A DNA stretch of 64,000 nucleotides from Actinomadura latina NBRC 106108 (GTDB taxonomy: Bacteria; Actinomycetota; Actinomycetes; Streptosporangiales; Streptosporangiaceae). Within the stretch, counting starts at the first letter, position 1. Every line of letters starts with the position of its first letter. Positions 52,718 through 63,426 of the stretch are shown here, in pieces. The notes below the pieces were generated by a model that did no database searches, was not told where the DNA came from, and worked only from the letters and a program-made list of their open reading frames with translations. The stretch spans positions 62,001 to 126,000 of the forward strand of contig NZ_BCQS01000027.1 in NCBI RefSeq assembly GCF_001552195.1, in the 5' to 3' direction. The translations under genes and the position numbers were made by a program.

Positions 52718-52721
<4 letters not shown>
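51951..52721 (-). CDS. ABC-2-type exporter permease
   Basis: A 256-aa permease of the DrrB/ABC-2 type with six helices. GYEFRTVLRNGEQLLLTLII, TGQAIGTGFERRYGVLKRLG and the final RFFRWE are family hallmarks. ATG 52721 overlaps the ATPase stop by 4 bp, so the two make one exporter. Cargo, for example an antibiotic or lipid, is unknown. Confidence 0.88.
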
Positions 52722-53656
<935 letters not shown>

Positions 53657-53670
53657 GCTGACGAGTTTAG

Positions 53671-53684
53671 GTCCGGGCCCGGAC
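53671..53684. promoter_or_regulatory. 14-bp perfect palindrome GTCCGGGCCCGGAC
   Basis: It lies in the 201-bp region between the ABC ATPase and arcA starts, about 15 bp from the ATPase ATG. It is a possible operator, or simply GC-rich chance. I see no ArgR box in the same stretch. Confidence 0.3.
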
Positions 53685-53857
53685 AGCTGCGCGCGGGGTC
53701 CCGCCGCGGGGCCGGGTGAAGGTCCGGCAAAGCCTCCGGGTGGAAGTCGATCTAGTTTCGCCCGCCGGGCCCCGGGGAATTCCGGACCTGTCGCCGGGCC
53801 GTCCCCGGTGAGCTGGGGTCGTGCGGCACCGTGGCCGGGTCCCCGAGGAGGTGGGGG

Positions 53858-55099
53858 ATGCCGTTCCACGTCGATTCGGAGGCCGGCCGGCTCCGGGAGG
53901 TGCTGCTGCACCGGCCGGAGCTGTCGTTGAAGCGGCTGACCCCCTCCAACGCGGCGGGGCTGCTGTTCGACGACGTTCTCTGGGTCAGGCGGGCGGTGGA
54001 GGAGCACGAGGAGTTCGAGGACGTGCTGCGGGCGGAGGGCGTCCGGACGCACCTTCTGACCGACCTGCTGGTCGAGACGGTCGGCAACCCCGAGGCGCGG
54101 GTGCACATCCTCGACGCCGTCGTGGACCCGCACTGGTACGGCCCGCTCGCCGTCGACGCGATCCGCAACTGCTTCGACGCCATGGACGCGGCGGAGCTGG
54201 GCTCCTACCTCATCGGCGGCATCACCAAGCGGGAGATCCTGGAGCGGATGCCCGAGCCGGCGTCGATCGCGTTCCACTCCCTCGACCTGGACGGTTTCGT
54301 CCTGCCGCCGCTGCCCAACCACCTGTTCACCCGCGACACCTCCTGCTGGATCTACGACGGCGTGTCGATCAACACGATGCGCAAGAAGGCGCGGATGCGC
54401 GAGACCGTCAACATGGAGGCGATCTACCGCTGGCATCCGCTGTTCGCCGACGGTTACGACCGGCGTGCCACCGGCGGCTTCCACGTCTGGAACCGCGGCA
54501 TGGAGATGGCCCCGGCGACGCTGGAGGGCGGCGACGTCCTGGTCATCGGGAACGGCGCCGTGCTGGTCGGGATGAGCGAGCGGACGCAGCCGCAGGCCGT
54601 CGAGATGCTCGCGCAGTCGCTGTTCGCCGCCGGGTCGTGCGGCCGGATCGTCGCGCTGCGCATGCCGCACAAGCGGGCGTTCATGCACCTGGACACCGTC
54701 ATGACGATGGTCGACCACGGCGTGTTCACCGCCTACGCGGGGATGGGCATGCTGCCGTCCCACACCATCGAGCCGGGCGACACCGAGAAGGAACTGAAGA
54801 TCACCGATCACCCGCCGGAGGACATGCACCGGGCGATCGCGGCGGCGCTCGGCCTGGACGGCGTCAAGGTGCTCGTCCCGACGCAGGACGTGTTCGCCGC
54901 CGAGCGCGAGCAGTGGGACGACGGCGCGAACGTCCTGGCCGTCGCGCCGGGGGTCGTCGTCGCCTACGAGCGCAACGCGACGAGCAACAACCATCTCAGC
55001 CGGAACGGGATCGAGGTCATCACCATCCGCGGCAGCGAGCTGGGCCGTGGGCGGGGCGGACCGCGCTGCATGACCTGCCCGCTCGTGCGGGACGCCTGA
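53858..55099 (+). CDS. arcA: Arginine deiminase
   Basis: A 413-aa enzyme converting arginine to citrulline and ammonia. [43 protein letters not shown] and the catalytic Cys404 in [12 protein letters not shown] are complete. GAGGAGG before ATG 53858 sets the start. It heads a five-gene run that lets the cell make ATP and ammonia from arginine, for example when oxygen is short. Confidence 0.96.
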   Translation: MPFHVDSEAGRLREVLLHRPELSLKRLTPSNAAGLLFDDVLWVRRAVEEHEEFEDVLRAEGVRTHLLTDLLVETVGNPEARVHILDAVVDPHWYGPLAVDAIRNCFDAMDAAELGSYLIGGITKREILERMPEPASIAFHSLDLDGFVLPPLPNHLFTRDTSCWIYDGVSINTMRKKARMRETVNMEAIYRWHPLFADGYDRRATGGFHVWNRGMEMAPATLEGGDVLVIGNGAVLVGMSERTQPQAVEMLAQSLFAAGSCGRIVALRMPHKRAFMHLDTVMTMVDHGVFTAYAGMGMLPSHTIEPGDTEKELKITDHPPEDMHRAIAAALGLDGVKVLVPTQDVFAAEREQWDDGANVLAVAPGVVVAYERNATSNNHLSRNGIEVITIRGSELGRGRGGPRCMTCPLVRDA

Positions 55100-55123
55100 C
55101 GACCACGAGACCCGGGAGACGAC

Positions 55124-56137
55124 ATGGCGCTGGACCTTCGCGGCCGCAGCCTGCTCAGGGAACTCGACTTCACGCCGGAGGAGTTCGGGTTCCTCATCGA
55201 TCTCGCGGCCGAGCTGAAGGCCGCCAAGGACGCCGGGACGGAGCGGCGGGCCCTGACCGGAAAGAACATCGCGCTGATCTTCGAGAAGACGTCGACTCGG
55301 ACGCGCTGCGCGTTCGAGGTCGCCGCGCACGACCAGGGCGCCCACGTGTCCTACCTCGACCCGGCCGGGACGCAGATCGGCCACAAGGAGTCGATGAAGG
55401 ACACGGCCCGCGTCCTTGGACGGATGTACGACGGCATCGAGTACCGGGGTTCGAGTCAAAGGCTCGTGGAGGAACTCGCCGAGTACGCGGGCGTCCCCGT
55501 GTGGAACGGGCTGACCGACGAATGGCATCCCACGCAGATGCTCGCCGACGTGCTCACCATGCGCGAGCACAGCGGCAAGCCTCTGCAGGACGTCACGTAC
55601 GCGTACCTGGGCGACGCACGCAACAACATGGGCCACTCCTACGTGGCCACTGGCGCGCTCCTCGGCATGAACGTGCGGATCGTCGCGCCGCGCACCCTGT
55701 GGCCGGACGAGGAGACGGTCGTCCAGCCGTCCGGGAAGGTGGCGGCCACGACCGGCGCGGACATCACCCTCACCGAGGACGTCGCCGAGGGCGTGCGGGG
55801 CGCCGACTTCGTCATGACCGACGTGTGGGTGTCGATGGGCGAGCCCAAGGAGGTATGGGACGAGCGCATAGCGCTGCTCAAGCCCTACCAAGTCAACGCC
55901 CAGGTCATGCGGGCCACCGGCAATCCGGACGCCAAGTTCATGCATTGCCTCCCCGCCTTCCACGACAGGGGGACCACAGTGGGGGAGGAGATCTACCGGA
56001 AGACCGGCCTGGAGGCGCTGGAGGTCACCGACGAGGTGTTCGAGTCCGCCGCCTCCATCGTCTTCGATGAGGCCGAGAACCGGATGCACACCATCAAGGC
56101 GGTCATGGTCGCGACGCTCGGCCGGCCGGGCGGGTGA
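55124..56137 (+). CDS. argF: Ornithine carbamoyltransferase (catabolic context)
   Basis: A 337-aa OTCase that here would split citrulline to ornithine and carbamoyl phosphate. The carbamoyl-phosphate motif [36 protein letters not shown] and HCLPAFHD are intact. The long 330-aa form and arc neighbours fit the catabolic arcB role, though sequence alone cannot prove direction. ATG follows GGGAGACGAC. Confidence 0.95.
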   Translation: MALDLRGRSLLRELDFTPEEFGFLIDLAAELKAAKDAGTERRALTGKNIALIFEKTSTRTRCAFEVAAHDQGAHVSYLDPAGTQIGHKESMKDTARVLGRMYDGIEYRGSSQRLVEELAEYAGVPVWNGLTDEWHPTQMLADVLTMREHSGKPLQDVTYAYLGDARNNMGHSYVATGALLGMNVRIVAPRTLWPDEETVVQPSGKVAATTGADITLTEDVAEGVRGADFVMTDVWVSMGEPKEVWDERIALLKPYQVNAQVMRATGNPDAKFMHCLPAFHDRGTTVGEEIYRKTGLEALEVTDEVFESAASIVFDEAENRMHTIKAVMVATLGRPGG

Positions 56138-56147
56138 GGGGGGACGG

Positions 56148-57083
56148 ATGCGCGTGGTCGTCGCGCTCGGGGGGAACGCGCTGGTCAAGCGGGGGGAGAC
56201 GCCCGACGCCGGGCCGCAGCGCCACAACGTCGACCGGGCGGTGCGGGCGCTGGCGCCGCTCGCCGAGAAGCACGAGCTGATCATCACGCACGGGAACGGG
56301 CCGCAGGTCGGCGTGCTGTCGCTGGAGAGCGTCAACGACCCGAACCTGACCCGGCCCTACCCGCTGGACACGATCGGCGCCGAGACCCAGGGGATGATCG
56401 GCTACTGGATGCTGCAGGCGCTGCAGAACGCGCTGCCCGGCCGCCAGGTGATGGCCATGATCAACCAGACGCTGGTGTCGGCGGTGGACCCGGCGTTCGA
56501 GAACCCGACCAAGTTCGTCGGCCAGGTCTACGACCGCGAGGACGCCGAGAAGCTGGCCGGCGAGTACGGCTGGACGATCCGGCGGGACGGGGAGATGTGG
56601 CGCCGGGTGGTGCCGTCCCCGCGCCCGCAGCGGGTCATCGAGACGCGGCTGATCAGGGAGCTGGTCCGGCTCGGGACGGTCGTGGTCTGCGCGGGCGGCG
56701 GCGGCATCCCGGTGTTCCGCAACGACGTCGGGCGGCTGGAGGGCGTCGAGGCGGTGATCGACAAGGACCTCACCGCGTCCCTCCTGGCGGAGAGCATGGA
56801 CGCGGACGCGCTGCTCATCCTCACCGACGTGCCCCGGGTGATGCGGAACTTCGGCACGCCGGAGCAGGAGGAGATCGTCCACACGACCCCGCACGAGCTG
56901 CGGGCGGAGGACTTCCCCGCCGGGTCGATGGGACCCAAGGTCGAGGCGGTCGCGGGCTTCGTGGAGCGGACCGGCGACATGGCCGCGATCGGGCTGCTCG
57001 ACCACTGCGTGGAGATCCTGGCGGGCACCGCCGGGACGATCGTCACCCCTAACGCCACCTGGCCGCTGGAGAGCACCCTGTGA
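56148..57083 (+). CDS. arcC: Carbamate kinase
   Basis: A 311-aa kinase that transfers phosphate from carbamoyl phosphate to ADP, giving ATP plus carbamate. VVVALGGNALVKRGE, THGNGPQVGVLSLE, VVCAGGGGIPV, AVIDKDLTASLLAE and LLILTDVP are diagnostic. ATG 56148 follows GGGGGGAC; the permease start overlaps its stop by 4 bp. Confidence 0.96.
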   Translation: MRVVVALGGNALVKRGETPDAGPQRHNVDRAVRALAPLAEKHELIITHGNGPQVGVLSLESVNDPNLTRPYPLDTIGAETQGMIGYWMLQALQNALPGRQVMAMINQTLVSAVDPAFENPTKFVGQVYDREDAEKLAGEYGWTIRRDGEMWRRVVPSPRPQRVIETRLIRELVRLGTVVVCAGGGGIPVFRNDVGRLEGVEAVIDKDLTASLLAESMDADALLILTDVPRVMRNFGTPEQEEIVHTTPHELRAEDFPAGSMGPKVEAVAGFVERTGDMAAIGLLDHCVEILAGTAGTIVTPNATWPLESTL

Positions 57084-58525
57084 CAGCGGGGGCGGCCTTC
57101 GCGCGCAGCCTGCTGCGCACCAAGCCGGTCGACCGGATCGTCGCCGAGGGCGGGCAGGGCGAGGGCGGCGAGCTGAAGCGCTCGATGAGCCTGCTGCAGC
57201 TCACCTTCTTCAGCGTCGGCGCGACCCTCGGCACCGGCATCTTCGTCGTCCTCGGCGAGGCGGTGCCGCTGGCCGGCCCGGCGGTCGTGCTGTCGTTCGT
57301 CCTCGCCGCCGTCACCGCGCTGTTCTCGGCGCTGTCCTACGCCGAGCTGGCCGGGACGATCCCGGTGTCCGGCTCGTCCTACTCCTACGCCTACGCGACG
57401 CTCGGCGAGCTGGTCGCCTGGGTCTGCGGCTGGTGCCTGCTGCTGGAGTACGCGGTGTCGGTGTCGGCCGTCGCGGTCGGCTGGGGCTCCTACCTCAACG
57501 CGTTCTTCGACTCCGCGTTCGGCTTCACGATCCCCGCGCAGATCAGCAATCCGCCCGGCGACGGCGGCCTGGTCAACATCCCCGCGGTGGTCGTGGTGCT
57601 GATCGCCACGATGCTCCTGCTGCGCGGCACGTCCGAGAGCGCCACCGCCAACACGATCATGGTGTTCCTCAAGATCGCCGTGCTGCTGTTCTTCTGCGCG
57701 GTCGCCTTCACCGCGTTCAAGGCCGGGAACCTCAGCGCGTTCACGCCGATGGGCTGGGCCGGCATCAGCGCCGCGGGCGGCAAGGTGTTCTTCTCCTACA
57801 TCGGCTTCGACGCCGCGTCCACCGCGGGCGAGGAGGCGAAGAACCCCCGCCGCGACCTGCCGCTCGCGATCATCGTGTCGCTGATCATCGTCACCGTCCT
57901 CTACGTGCTGGTCGGGCTCGCCGCCGTCGCCGCGATGCACTGGGAGAGGTTCGCGATCAGCGGCGCGGAGGCGTCCCTGGCGGAGGTCCTGGACGTGGCG
58001 ACCGGGAAGTCGTGGCCCTCGATGATCCTCGCCCTCGGCGCGGTGATCGCCATCGCCAGCGTCGTCCTCACCGTCATGTACGGGCAGACACGCATCTTGT
58101 TCGCGATGTCGCGGGACGGGCTCGTCCCGGACGTCTTCCAGCGGGTCAGCCCCAGCCGCCGCGTGCCCGTCGCCAACACGGTCATCGTGGCGGTCTTCAT
58201 CGGCGTCCTCGCCGCGGTGATCCCGCTCGGCCGGCTCGTGGACGCCACCAGCATCGGGACCCTGTTCGCGTTCGCGCTGGTCAGCGTCGGCGTCATCGTC
58301 CTGCGCCGCACCCGGCCCGATCTGCCGCGCAGCTTCCGGACCCCGTTCTTCCCCGTGACCCCGCTGCTCGGCGTCGCCTTCTGCGTGTACCTGATGGTCG
58401 GCCTCGGCGGAGTCACCTGGGTGGTGTTCACGCTGTGGTGCCTGGCCGGGCTGGCCGCCTACTTCCTGTACGGCCGCCGCCATTCACGCCTGGCGGGCGG
58501 ATCCGGGGGAAGGGGGACGCCGTGA
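57080..58525 (+). CDS. APC-family amino-acid permease (cationic-type, CAT)
   Basis: A 481-aa, 12-helix permease. GATLGTGIFVVLGEAV is the helix-1 substrate motif, AYAELAGTIP-like SYAELAGTIPVSGSSYSYAY follows, and FFSYIGFDAASTAGEEAKNP is the helix-6/8 signature of cationic amino-acid transporters. Its position inside the arc operon suggests arginine import or arginine/ornithine exchange, replacing an ArcD antiporter. GTG 57080 overlaps arcC; the next gene overlaps its stop by 4 bp. Confidence 0.92.
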   Translation: MTAGAAFARSLLRTKPVDRIVAEGGQGEGGELKRSMSLLQLTFFSVGATLGTGIFVVLGEAVPLAGPAVVLSFVLAAVTALFSALSYAELAGTIPVSGSSYSYAYATLGELVAWVCGWCLLLEYAVSVSAVAVGWGSYLNAFFDSAFGFTIPAQISNPPGDGGLVNIPAVVVVLIATMLLLRGTSESATANTIMVFLKIAVLLFFCAVAFTAFKAGNLSAFTPMGWAGISAAGGKVFFSYIGFDAASTAGEEAKNPRRDLPLAIIVSLIIVTVLYVLVGLAAVAAMHWERFAISGAEASLAEVLDVATGKSWPSMILALGAVIAIASVVLTVMYGQTRILFAMSRDGLVPDVFQRVSPSRRVPVANTVIVAVFIGVLAAVIPLGRLVDATSIGTLFAFALVSVGVIVLRRTRPDLPRSFRTPFFPVTPLLGVAFCVYLMVGLGGVTWVVFTLWCLAGLAAYFLYGRRHSRLAGGSGGRGTP

Positions 58526-59472
58526 ACGATGTGAAGGGGAACGACACCGGCGGAATGCGGGTACTGGTCGGCTACGCGCCCGGCGAGCGCGGCGACGACG
58601 CGCTCGCGCTGGCCGCCCTGCTCGTCCGGACGATGAAGGCGCCGCTGACGGCCGTGCACGTCCATCCGCCGCCCTGGCCGACTCCCGGCCCGGGCGCGGT
58701 GGACGCGGAATGGGTCGCCTACCTCAAGGGCCAGGCGGACGAGGCGCTCGCCCGGGCCGCCGCGCGGCTCGGGGAGCTGGGCGTCCCGGAGCGGGACGTC
58801 GCGCTGCGCGTCCACGCCCACCGGAGCAGCGGGCGCGGCCTCATCCAGGTGGCGGGGGACGTGGGCGCCGACCTCATCGTGGCAGGCTCGGCGCCGCGCG
58901 GGCGGCGCGGCCGGGTCGCGATCGGCAGCACCGCCGACCAGCTGCTGCACGGCTCGCCCGTCCCGGTCATGCTGGCCCCGCGCGGCTACGCGGCGCGCCC
59001 GCCGAAGCGCATCGCGCGGATGACGCTGGCGTACTGGCGGCGCCAGGACGCCGACGGCCCGCTGACGGCCGCCGCCGCGATCGCCGAGCGGCTGGGCGCC
59101 GAGCTGCGGCTGCTCACCCTGGTGCTGCGGCCGCCCGGCCTGGCCGCGAGGTTCCGCGTCCCGGGCGGGGTGCTGGACCGCCAGCTCGCCCAGGCCGAGG
59201 AGGACCTGCGCTACGCCGCCGGGCTCTTCGGCGGCGGGACGCCGGTGGAGCGGGTCACGGCCATCGGTACCGACATCGCCAAGACGCTCGGCACCGTCGA
59301 TATGCTGCACGGCGAGGTGCTCGCGTGCCTGTCCAGCCACGAGGGCCCGCTGCGCAAGGTCTTCCTGGGGGAGAGCTCCGGCAAGATCGTCCGCGCCGCG
59401 CCGTGCCCGGTGCTGCTGCTGCCACGCGGGGCCGCCGCGCCGACCGTGGGCGAGAAAGTCCAGGTTAGGTAA
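58522..59472 (+). CDS. Tandem universal stress protein
   Basis: A 316-aa protein with two Usp folds. The first is residues 10-155: VLVGYAPGERGDDALALAA, then the ATP-type loop AGSAPRGRRGRVAIGSTAD. The second is about 160-315, ending ESSGKIVRAAPCPVLLLPRG, with a poorer nucleotide loop. Usp proteins bind ATP and help cells through anaerobic or energy stress, matching the arc genes it is coupled to by a GTGA overlap. Its stop codon (59470-59472) lies inside an iron box belonging to the next operon. Confidence 0.9.
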   Translation: MNDVKGNDTGGMRVLVGYAPGERGDDALALAALLVRTMKAPLTAVHVHPPPWPTPGPGAVDAEWVAYLKGQADEALARAAARLGELGVPERDVALRVHAHRSSGRGLIQVAGDVGADLIVAGSAPRGRRGRVAIGSTADQLLHGSPVPVMLAPRGYAARPPKRIARMTLAYWRRQDADGPLTAAAAIAERLGAELRLLTLVLRPPGLAARFRVPGGVLDRQLAQAEEDLRYAAGLFGGGTPVERVTAIGTDIAKTLGTVDMLHGEVLACLSSHEGPLRKVFLGESSGKIVRAAPCPVLLLPRGAAAPTVGEKVQVR

Positions 59473-59483
59473 GGCTTACCTGC
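59465..59483. promoter_or_regulatory. IdeR/DtxR-type iron box upstream of sufR
   Basis: TTAGGTAAGGCTTACCTGC matches the DtxR/IdeR consensus (TTAGGTTAGGCTAACCTAA) at 15 of 19 positions and contains a perfect 15-bp palindrome AGGTAAG-G-CTTACCT (59467-59481). It lies about 60 bp before the chosen sufR start. It is the clearest iron-regulator site in the window. Confidence 0.78.
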
Positions 59484-59532
59484 GTGAGCTACGACATCGG
59501 CGTTCCGGTGTTTCGCGGGAAGGAATTACGGC

Positions 59533-59547
59533 ACACTGATGTTGTGA
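59533..59547. promoter_or_regulatory. Putative SufR operator at the sufR start
   Basis: ACACT-GATGT-TGTGA has the form I recall for the M. tuberculosis SufR site (ACACT-N5-TGTGA). It overlaps the chosen GTG of sufR, suggesting autorepression and possibly a leaderless transcript. As a strict palindrome it is short (CACA-N7-TGTG), so the call relies on family knowledge. Confidence 0.5.
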
Positions 59548-60365
59548 AATACGTGAGCGAGGACGAGACGACCACCGGAGGCGCCGCCGCGCGGCCTTCC
59601 GGCGCGCCGTCGGGCCCCGGTCACACCGAACGCGACACGCGCGCTCGGGTGGCCCGGCTGATCCTCGAGCACGGCCCGGTCACGGCGTCCACGCTGGGCG
59701 AGCGCGTCGGCCTCACGCCGGCCGCGATCCGCCGGCACCTGGACGCGCTGCTGGCCGAGGGGATGATCGAGGTGCGCAAGGCGCGGGTGCCGCAGACCCG
59801 GCGCGGCCGGGGACGGCCCGCCAAGTGGTTCGCGATCACCGACGCCGGGCGCAGCGCGTTCGTGCACGCCTACGACGACCTGGCGACCAGCGCACTGCGC
59901 TTCCTCGCCGACACGGCCGGCGACCGCGCCGTCGCCGAGTTCGCCCGGCGGCAGATCGCCGACCTGGAGCAGCGGTACCGGCCCGTCGTGCAGGACGCGC
60001 CGCCCCAGCAGCGGGTCCGCACACTCGCCGAGGCCCTTTCCGGCGACGGCTACGCGGCCGCCGCCGCCAAGGCCCCCCAGCCCGGCGGCGGTGAGCAGCT
60101 GTGCCAGCACCACTGCCCGGTCGCGCACGTCGCCGCGGAGTTCCCGCAGCTGTGCGAGGCCGAGACCGAGGCGTTCAGCCGGCTGCTCGGCACCCCCGTC
60201 CAGCGGCTGGCCACGATCGCCCACGGCGACGGGATCTGCACCACCCACGTCAGCCCGGTCGACTTGTGCGCCGACCGGGCCCGAGGTGACGGTCCGAAGG
60301 GATCTCCCTTTGGCATCCACCCAGCGGCCGAGGCCGAGGGGTCCGACCCGGGGGGCCGAGGTTGA
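59544..60365 (+). CDS. sufR: SufR Fe-S-sensing repressor of the suf operon
   Basis: A 273-aa winged-helix regulator. The DNA-binding part (residues 30-95: [49 protein letters not shown]) precedes an Fe-S domain with Cys187, Cys191, Cys204 and Cys232 ([27 protein letters not shown]), the SufR cluster motif. GTG 59544 is preferred; GTG 59484 directly abuts the iron box and adds residues without homology, and GTG 59553 is possible. The tail of about 35 residues after VSPVD is low-complexity. It represses sufBDC when clusters are plentiful. Confidence 0.92.
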   Translation: MKYVSEDETTTGGAAARPSGAPSGPGHTERDTRARVARLILEHGPVTASTLGERVGLTPAAIRRHLDALLAEGMIEVRKARVPQTRRGRGRPAKWFAITDAGRSAFVHAYDDLATSALRFLADTAGDRAVAEFARRQIADLEQRYRPVVQDAPPQQRVRTLAEALSGDGYAAAAAKAPQPGGGEQLCQHHCPVAHVAAEFPQLCEAETEAFSRLLGTPVQRLATIAHGDGICTTHVSPVDLCADRARGDGPKGSPFGIHPAAEAEGSDPGGRG

Positions 60366-60431
60366 CGCTTCACAGACCGCCCAGCGGCGAAGTCTCCACG
60401 TCCTGCAACGGCATGCCCTGCCGCCGATCGC

Positions 60432-60461
60432 TTGGCTATCGCGACGTGACGAAAATATCAC
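60432..60461 (+). promoter_or_regulatory. Possible internal sufB promoter and operator
   Basis: TTGGCT (60432-60437) and AAATAT (60453-60458) with a 15-bp gap resemble a promoter, in the 112-bp gap before sufB. GTGA (60446-60449) and TCAC (60458-60461) form an inverted repeat across the -10. The A-rich run GAAAATAT stands out in this GC-rich DNA. It may be a second control point for sufB. Confidence 0.4.
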
Positions 60462-60477
60462 TCTCTGGAGTTGTTCT

Positions 60478-61890
60478 ATGACTATGGCAGCCCACCCCGA
60501 ACTCGAGGGGCTCGACAGGTACAAGTTCGGCTGGGCCGACTCCGACGAAGCCGGCGCTTCGGCCCGCCGCGGCCTGAACGAGGACGTCGTCCGCGACATC
60601 TCGGCCAAGAAGAACGAGCCCGAATGGATGCTCGACCTGCGCCTCAAGGGGCTGCGGCTGTTCGACAAGAAGCCGATGCCCACCTGGGGCTCCGACCTGT
60701 CGGGCATCGACTTCGACAACATCAAGTACTTCGTGCGCTCCACCGAGCAGCAGGCGTCGTCGTGGGAGGAGCTCCCCGACGACATCAAGAACACCTACGA
60801 CAGGCTCGGCATCCCCGAGGCCGAGAAGCAGCGCCTCATCGCCGGCGTCGCCGCCCAGTACGAGTCGGAGGTCGTCTACCACAAGATCCGCGAGGACCTT
60901 GAGGAGAAGGGCGTCATCTTCGTCGACACCGACACCGGCCTGCGCGAGCACCCGGAGATCTTCCAGGAGTACTTCGGCTCGGTGATCCCGGTCGGCGACA
61001 ACAAGTTCGCCGCGCTCAACACCACCGTGTGGTCGGGCGGCTCGTTCGTCTACGTCCCGCCGGGCGTGCACGTGGAGATCCCGCTCCAGGCCTACTTCCG
61101 GATCAACACCGAGAACATGGGCCAGTTCGAGCGGACGCTGATCATCGCCGACGAGGGCTCCTACGTCCACTACGTCGAGGGCTGTACCGCGCCGATCTAC
61201 AAGTCGGACTCGCTGCACTCGGCGGTCGTGGAGATCATCGTCAAGAAGGACGCCCGCGTCCGCTACACGACCATCCAGAACTGGTCGAACAACGTCTACA
61301 ACCTGGTGACCAAGCGCGCCGTCGCCTACGAGGGCGCCACCATGGAGTGGGTCGACGGCAACATCGGCTCCAAGGTCACCATGAAGTACCCGGCCGTGTA
61401 CCTGCTCGGCGAGCACGCCAAGGGCGAGACCCTGTCGATCGCCTTCGCGGGCGAGGACCAGCACCAGGACGCCGGCGCCAAGATGGTGCACGCGGCCCCC
61501 AACACGTCCTCCACCATCATCTCCAAGTCGGTGGCGCGCGGCGGCGGCCGCACGTCCTACCGCGGGCTGGTGCAGATCCAGGAGGGCGCCGAGCACAGCA
61601 AGTCCACCGTCAAGTGCGACGCGCTGCTCATCGACCAGATCAGCCGGTCCGACACCTACCCCTACGTCGACGTCCGCGAGGACGACGCGGAGATGGGCCA
61701 CGAGGCCACCGTCTCGAAGGTGTCGGAGAAGCAGCTGTTCTACCTGATGAGCCGCGGCCTCACCGAGGACGAGGCGATGGCGATGATCGTGCGCGGGTTC
61801 GTCGAGCCGATCGCGCGGGAGCTGCCGATGGAGTACGCCCTTGAGCTGAACCGGCTCATCGAGCTGCAGATGGAAGGAGCCGTCGGCTGA
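60478..61890 (+). CDS. sufB: SufB, Fe-S scaffold subunit
   Basis: A 470-aa SufB that assembles iron-sulfur clusters with SufC and Suf[60 protein letters not shown] and the C-terminal [20 protein letters not shown] are classic. GGAG 9 nt upstream supports ATG 60478 over the upstream-extended frame. The SufD start shares a base with its stop. No intein is present in this copy, unlike some mycobacterial SufB. Confidence 0.97.
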   Translation: MTMAAHPELEGLDRYKFGWADSDEAGASARRGLNEDVVRDISAKKNEPEWMLDLRLKGLRLFDKKPMPTWGSDLSGIDFDNIKYFVRSTEQQASSWEELPDDIKNTYDRLGIPEAEKQRLIAGVAAQYESEVVYHKIREDLEEKGVIFVDTDTGLREHPEIFQEYFGSVIPVGDNKFAALNTTVWSGGSFVYVPPGVHVEIPLQAYFRINTENMGQFERTLIIADEGSYVHYVEGCTAPIYKSDSLHSAVVEIIVKKDARVRYTTIQNWSNNVYNLVTKRAVAYEGATMEWVDGNIGSKVTMKYPAVYLLGEHAKGETLSIAFAGEDQHQDAGAKMVHAAPNTSSTIISKSVARGGGRTSYRGLVQIQEGAEHSKSTVKCDALLIDQISRSDTYPYVDVREDDAEMGHEATVSKVSEKQLFYLMSRGLTEDEAMAMIVRGFVEPIARELPMEYALELNRLIELQMEGAVG

Positions 61891-63041
61891 TGGGGCTCGC
61901 CACTGCATCATCGGACTCACGGCCCCTCTCGACGCTGCACGAGAAGGCGTCCTACGACATCGCCGACTTCGGGGTGCCGACGGGCCGCGAGGAGGAGTGG
62001 CGGTTCACCCCGCTGCGCCGCCTCCGCGGCCTGCACAAGGGCGCCGCCGCGGACGGCGGCAAGGTCCTCCTGGAGGCCGAGGCGGCCCCCGAGGTCACCG
62101 TCGAGACCGTCGGGCGCGACGACCCGCGCATCGGCAAGGCCTACGTCCCCGCCGACCGGGTCAGCGCCCAGGCGTGGAACTCCTTCACCGACGCCACCGT
62201 CGTGACGGTCCCCAGAGAGGCCGTCGCCTCGGCGCCGACCGTCCTGCGGCTGCGCGGCGAGGACGCGTCGGCCGCCGCCTACGGCCACATCACCGTCGTG
62301 GTGGAGCCGCTCGCCGAGGCCACCGTCGTGCTCACGCACCGCGGCTCGGCGACCTACGCCGACAACGTGGAGTTCGTCGTCGGCGACGGCGCCCGCCTGT
62401 CGGTGATCAGCCTGCAGGACTGGGCGGACGACGCCGTCCACGTGTCCCACCAGCACGCCCTGCTCGGCCGCGACGCCAGGTTCGTCTCGCACAACATCTC
62501 GCTCGGCGGCGACGTCGTGCGGATCTCGCCGTCCGTCGCCTACGGCGCGCCGGGCGGCGACGCCGAGCTGTACGGGGTGTACTTCGTCGACGGCGGCCAG
62601 CACCTGGAGCACCGCCTCCTCGTCGACCACACCGTCCCGCACTGCCGCAGCCGCGTCGACTACCGCGGCGCGCTGCAGGACCAGGACGCGCACGCCGTCT
62701 GGATCGGCGACGTGATCATCCGCGCGGAGGCGGAGGGCACCGACACCTACGAGCTGAACCGCAACCTCGTCCTCACCGACGGGACGCGGGTCGACTCGGT
62801 GCCGAACCTGGAGATCCTGACCGGCGAGGTCGCCGGCGCCGGGCACGCCTCGGCGTCCGGGCGGCTGGACGACGAGCACCTGTTCTACCTGCAGGCGCGC
62901 GGCATCACCTTCGACGACGCGCGCCGCATGGTCGTCCGGGGCTTCCTCGGCCAGCTCGTCGACCGCATCGAGGTCGCCGAGGTCCGCGACAAGGTCCGCC
63001 AGGCCATCGAGGAGGAGCTCGACCAGGGAGCAGCTCGATGA
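61890..63041 (+). CDS. sufD: SufD, Fe-S scaffold subunit
   Basis: A 383-aa SufD. GVPTGREEEWRFTPLRRLRG at the N terminus, the beta-helix core (LSVISLQDWADDAVHVSHQH), KCR-like VDYRGALQDQDAHAVWIGDV and RGITFDDARRMVVRGFLGQL at the C terminus are family features. It forms SufBC2D with the neighbours. ATG 61890 overlaps the sufB stop (TGATG), and its own stop overlaps the Rieske gene by 4 bp. Confidence 0.95.
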   Translation: MGLATASSDSRPLSTLHEKASYDIADFGVPTGREEEWRFTPLRRLRGLHKGAAADGGKVLLEAEAAPEVTVETVGRDDPRIGKAYVPADRVSAQAWNSFTDATVVTVPREAVASAPTVLRLRGEDASAAAYGHITVVVEPLAEATVVLTHRGSATYADNVEFVVGDGARLSVISLQDWADDAVHVSHQHALLGRDARFVSHNISLGGDVVRISPSVAYGAPGGDAELYGVYFVDGGQHLEHRLLVDHTVPHCRSRVDYRGALQDQDAHAVWIGDVIIRAEAEGTDTYELNRNLVLTDGTRVDSVPNLEILTGEVAGAGHASASGRLDDEHLFYLQARGITFDDARRMVVRGFLGQLVDRIEVAEVRDKVRQAIEEELDQGAAR

Positions 63042-63400
63042 CCACATCCGCGAAGCCCGGCGGGCCTGGAGGGGCGTCCTCCCAGCAGGGGTACGTGAAG
63101 GTGTGCGCGCTGGACGAGATCCCCGCCGACGGGGCCCTCGGCGTCGAGGTCGACGACACGCCCGTCGCCGTCGTGCGCAGCGGCGACGACGTGTACGCCC
63201 TGAACGACATCTGCTCGCACGCCGAGGTCTCGCTCGCCGAGGGCGAGGTCTACGACGGCACCATCGAGTGCTGGCTGCACGGGTCCTGCTTCGACCTGCG
63301 CAGCGGCAAGCCCACCAACCCGCCGGCCACGCAGCCGGTCGCCACCTACAAGGTCAAGGTCGAGGGCGGGGACGTCTACCTCTCGCTCGGCGACGACTGA
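63038..63400 (+). CDS. Rieske 2Fe-2S ferredoxin-like protein of the suf operon
   Basis: A 120-aa Rieske protein of the bacterial ring-hydroxylating-dioxygenase ferredoxin type. ICSHAEVSLAEGE and ECWLHGSCFDL give the CxH and CxxH cluster ligands. It lies between sufD and sufC, the usual actinobacterial place, where it probably supplies electrons or receives a cluster during assembly. ATG 63038 overlaps the SufD stop by 4 bp; sufC begins 26 bp later. Confidence 0.93.
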   Translation: MTTSAKPGGPGGASSQQGYVKVCALDEIPADGALGVEVDDTPVAVVRSGDDVYALNDICSHAEVSLAEGEVYDGTIECWLHGSCFDLRSGKPTNPPATQPVATYKVKVEGGDVYLSLGDD

Positions 63401-63426
63401 CCCCACGACGAAGGACTACACGCACT

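Noticed and set aside
53657-56335. Upstream extension of the ABC ATPase frame across the arc genes, which would give a 1,205-aa fusion
   Set aside because: The extra residues are His/Arg/Val-rich with no domain and lie antisense to arcA, OTC and arcC; homology starts at ATG 53656.
59484-59543. Longer sufR start at GTG 59484
   Set aside because: It directly abuts the iron box, adds 20 residues with no SufR homology and has no ribosome-binding site.
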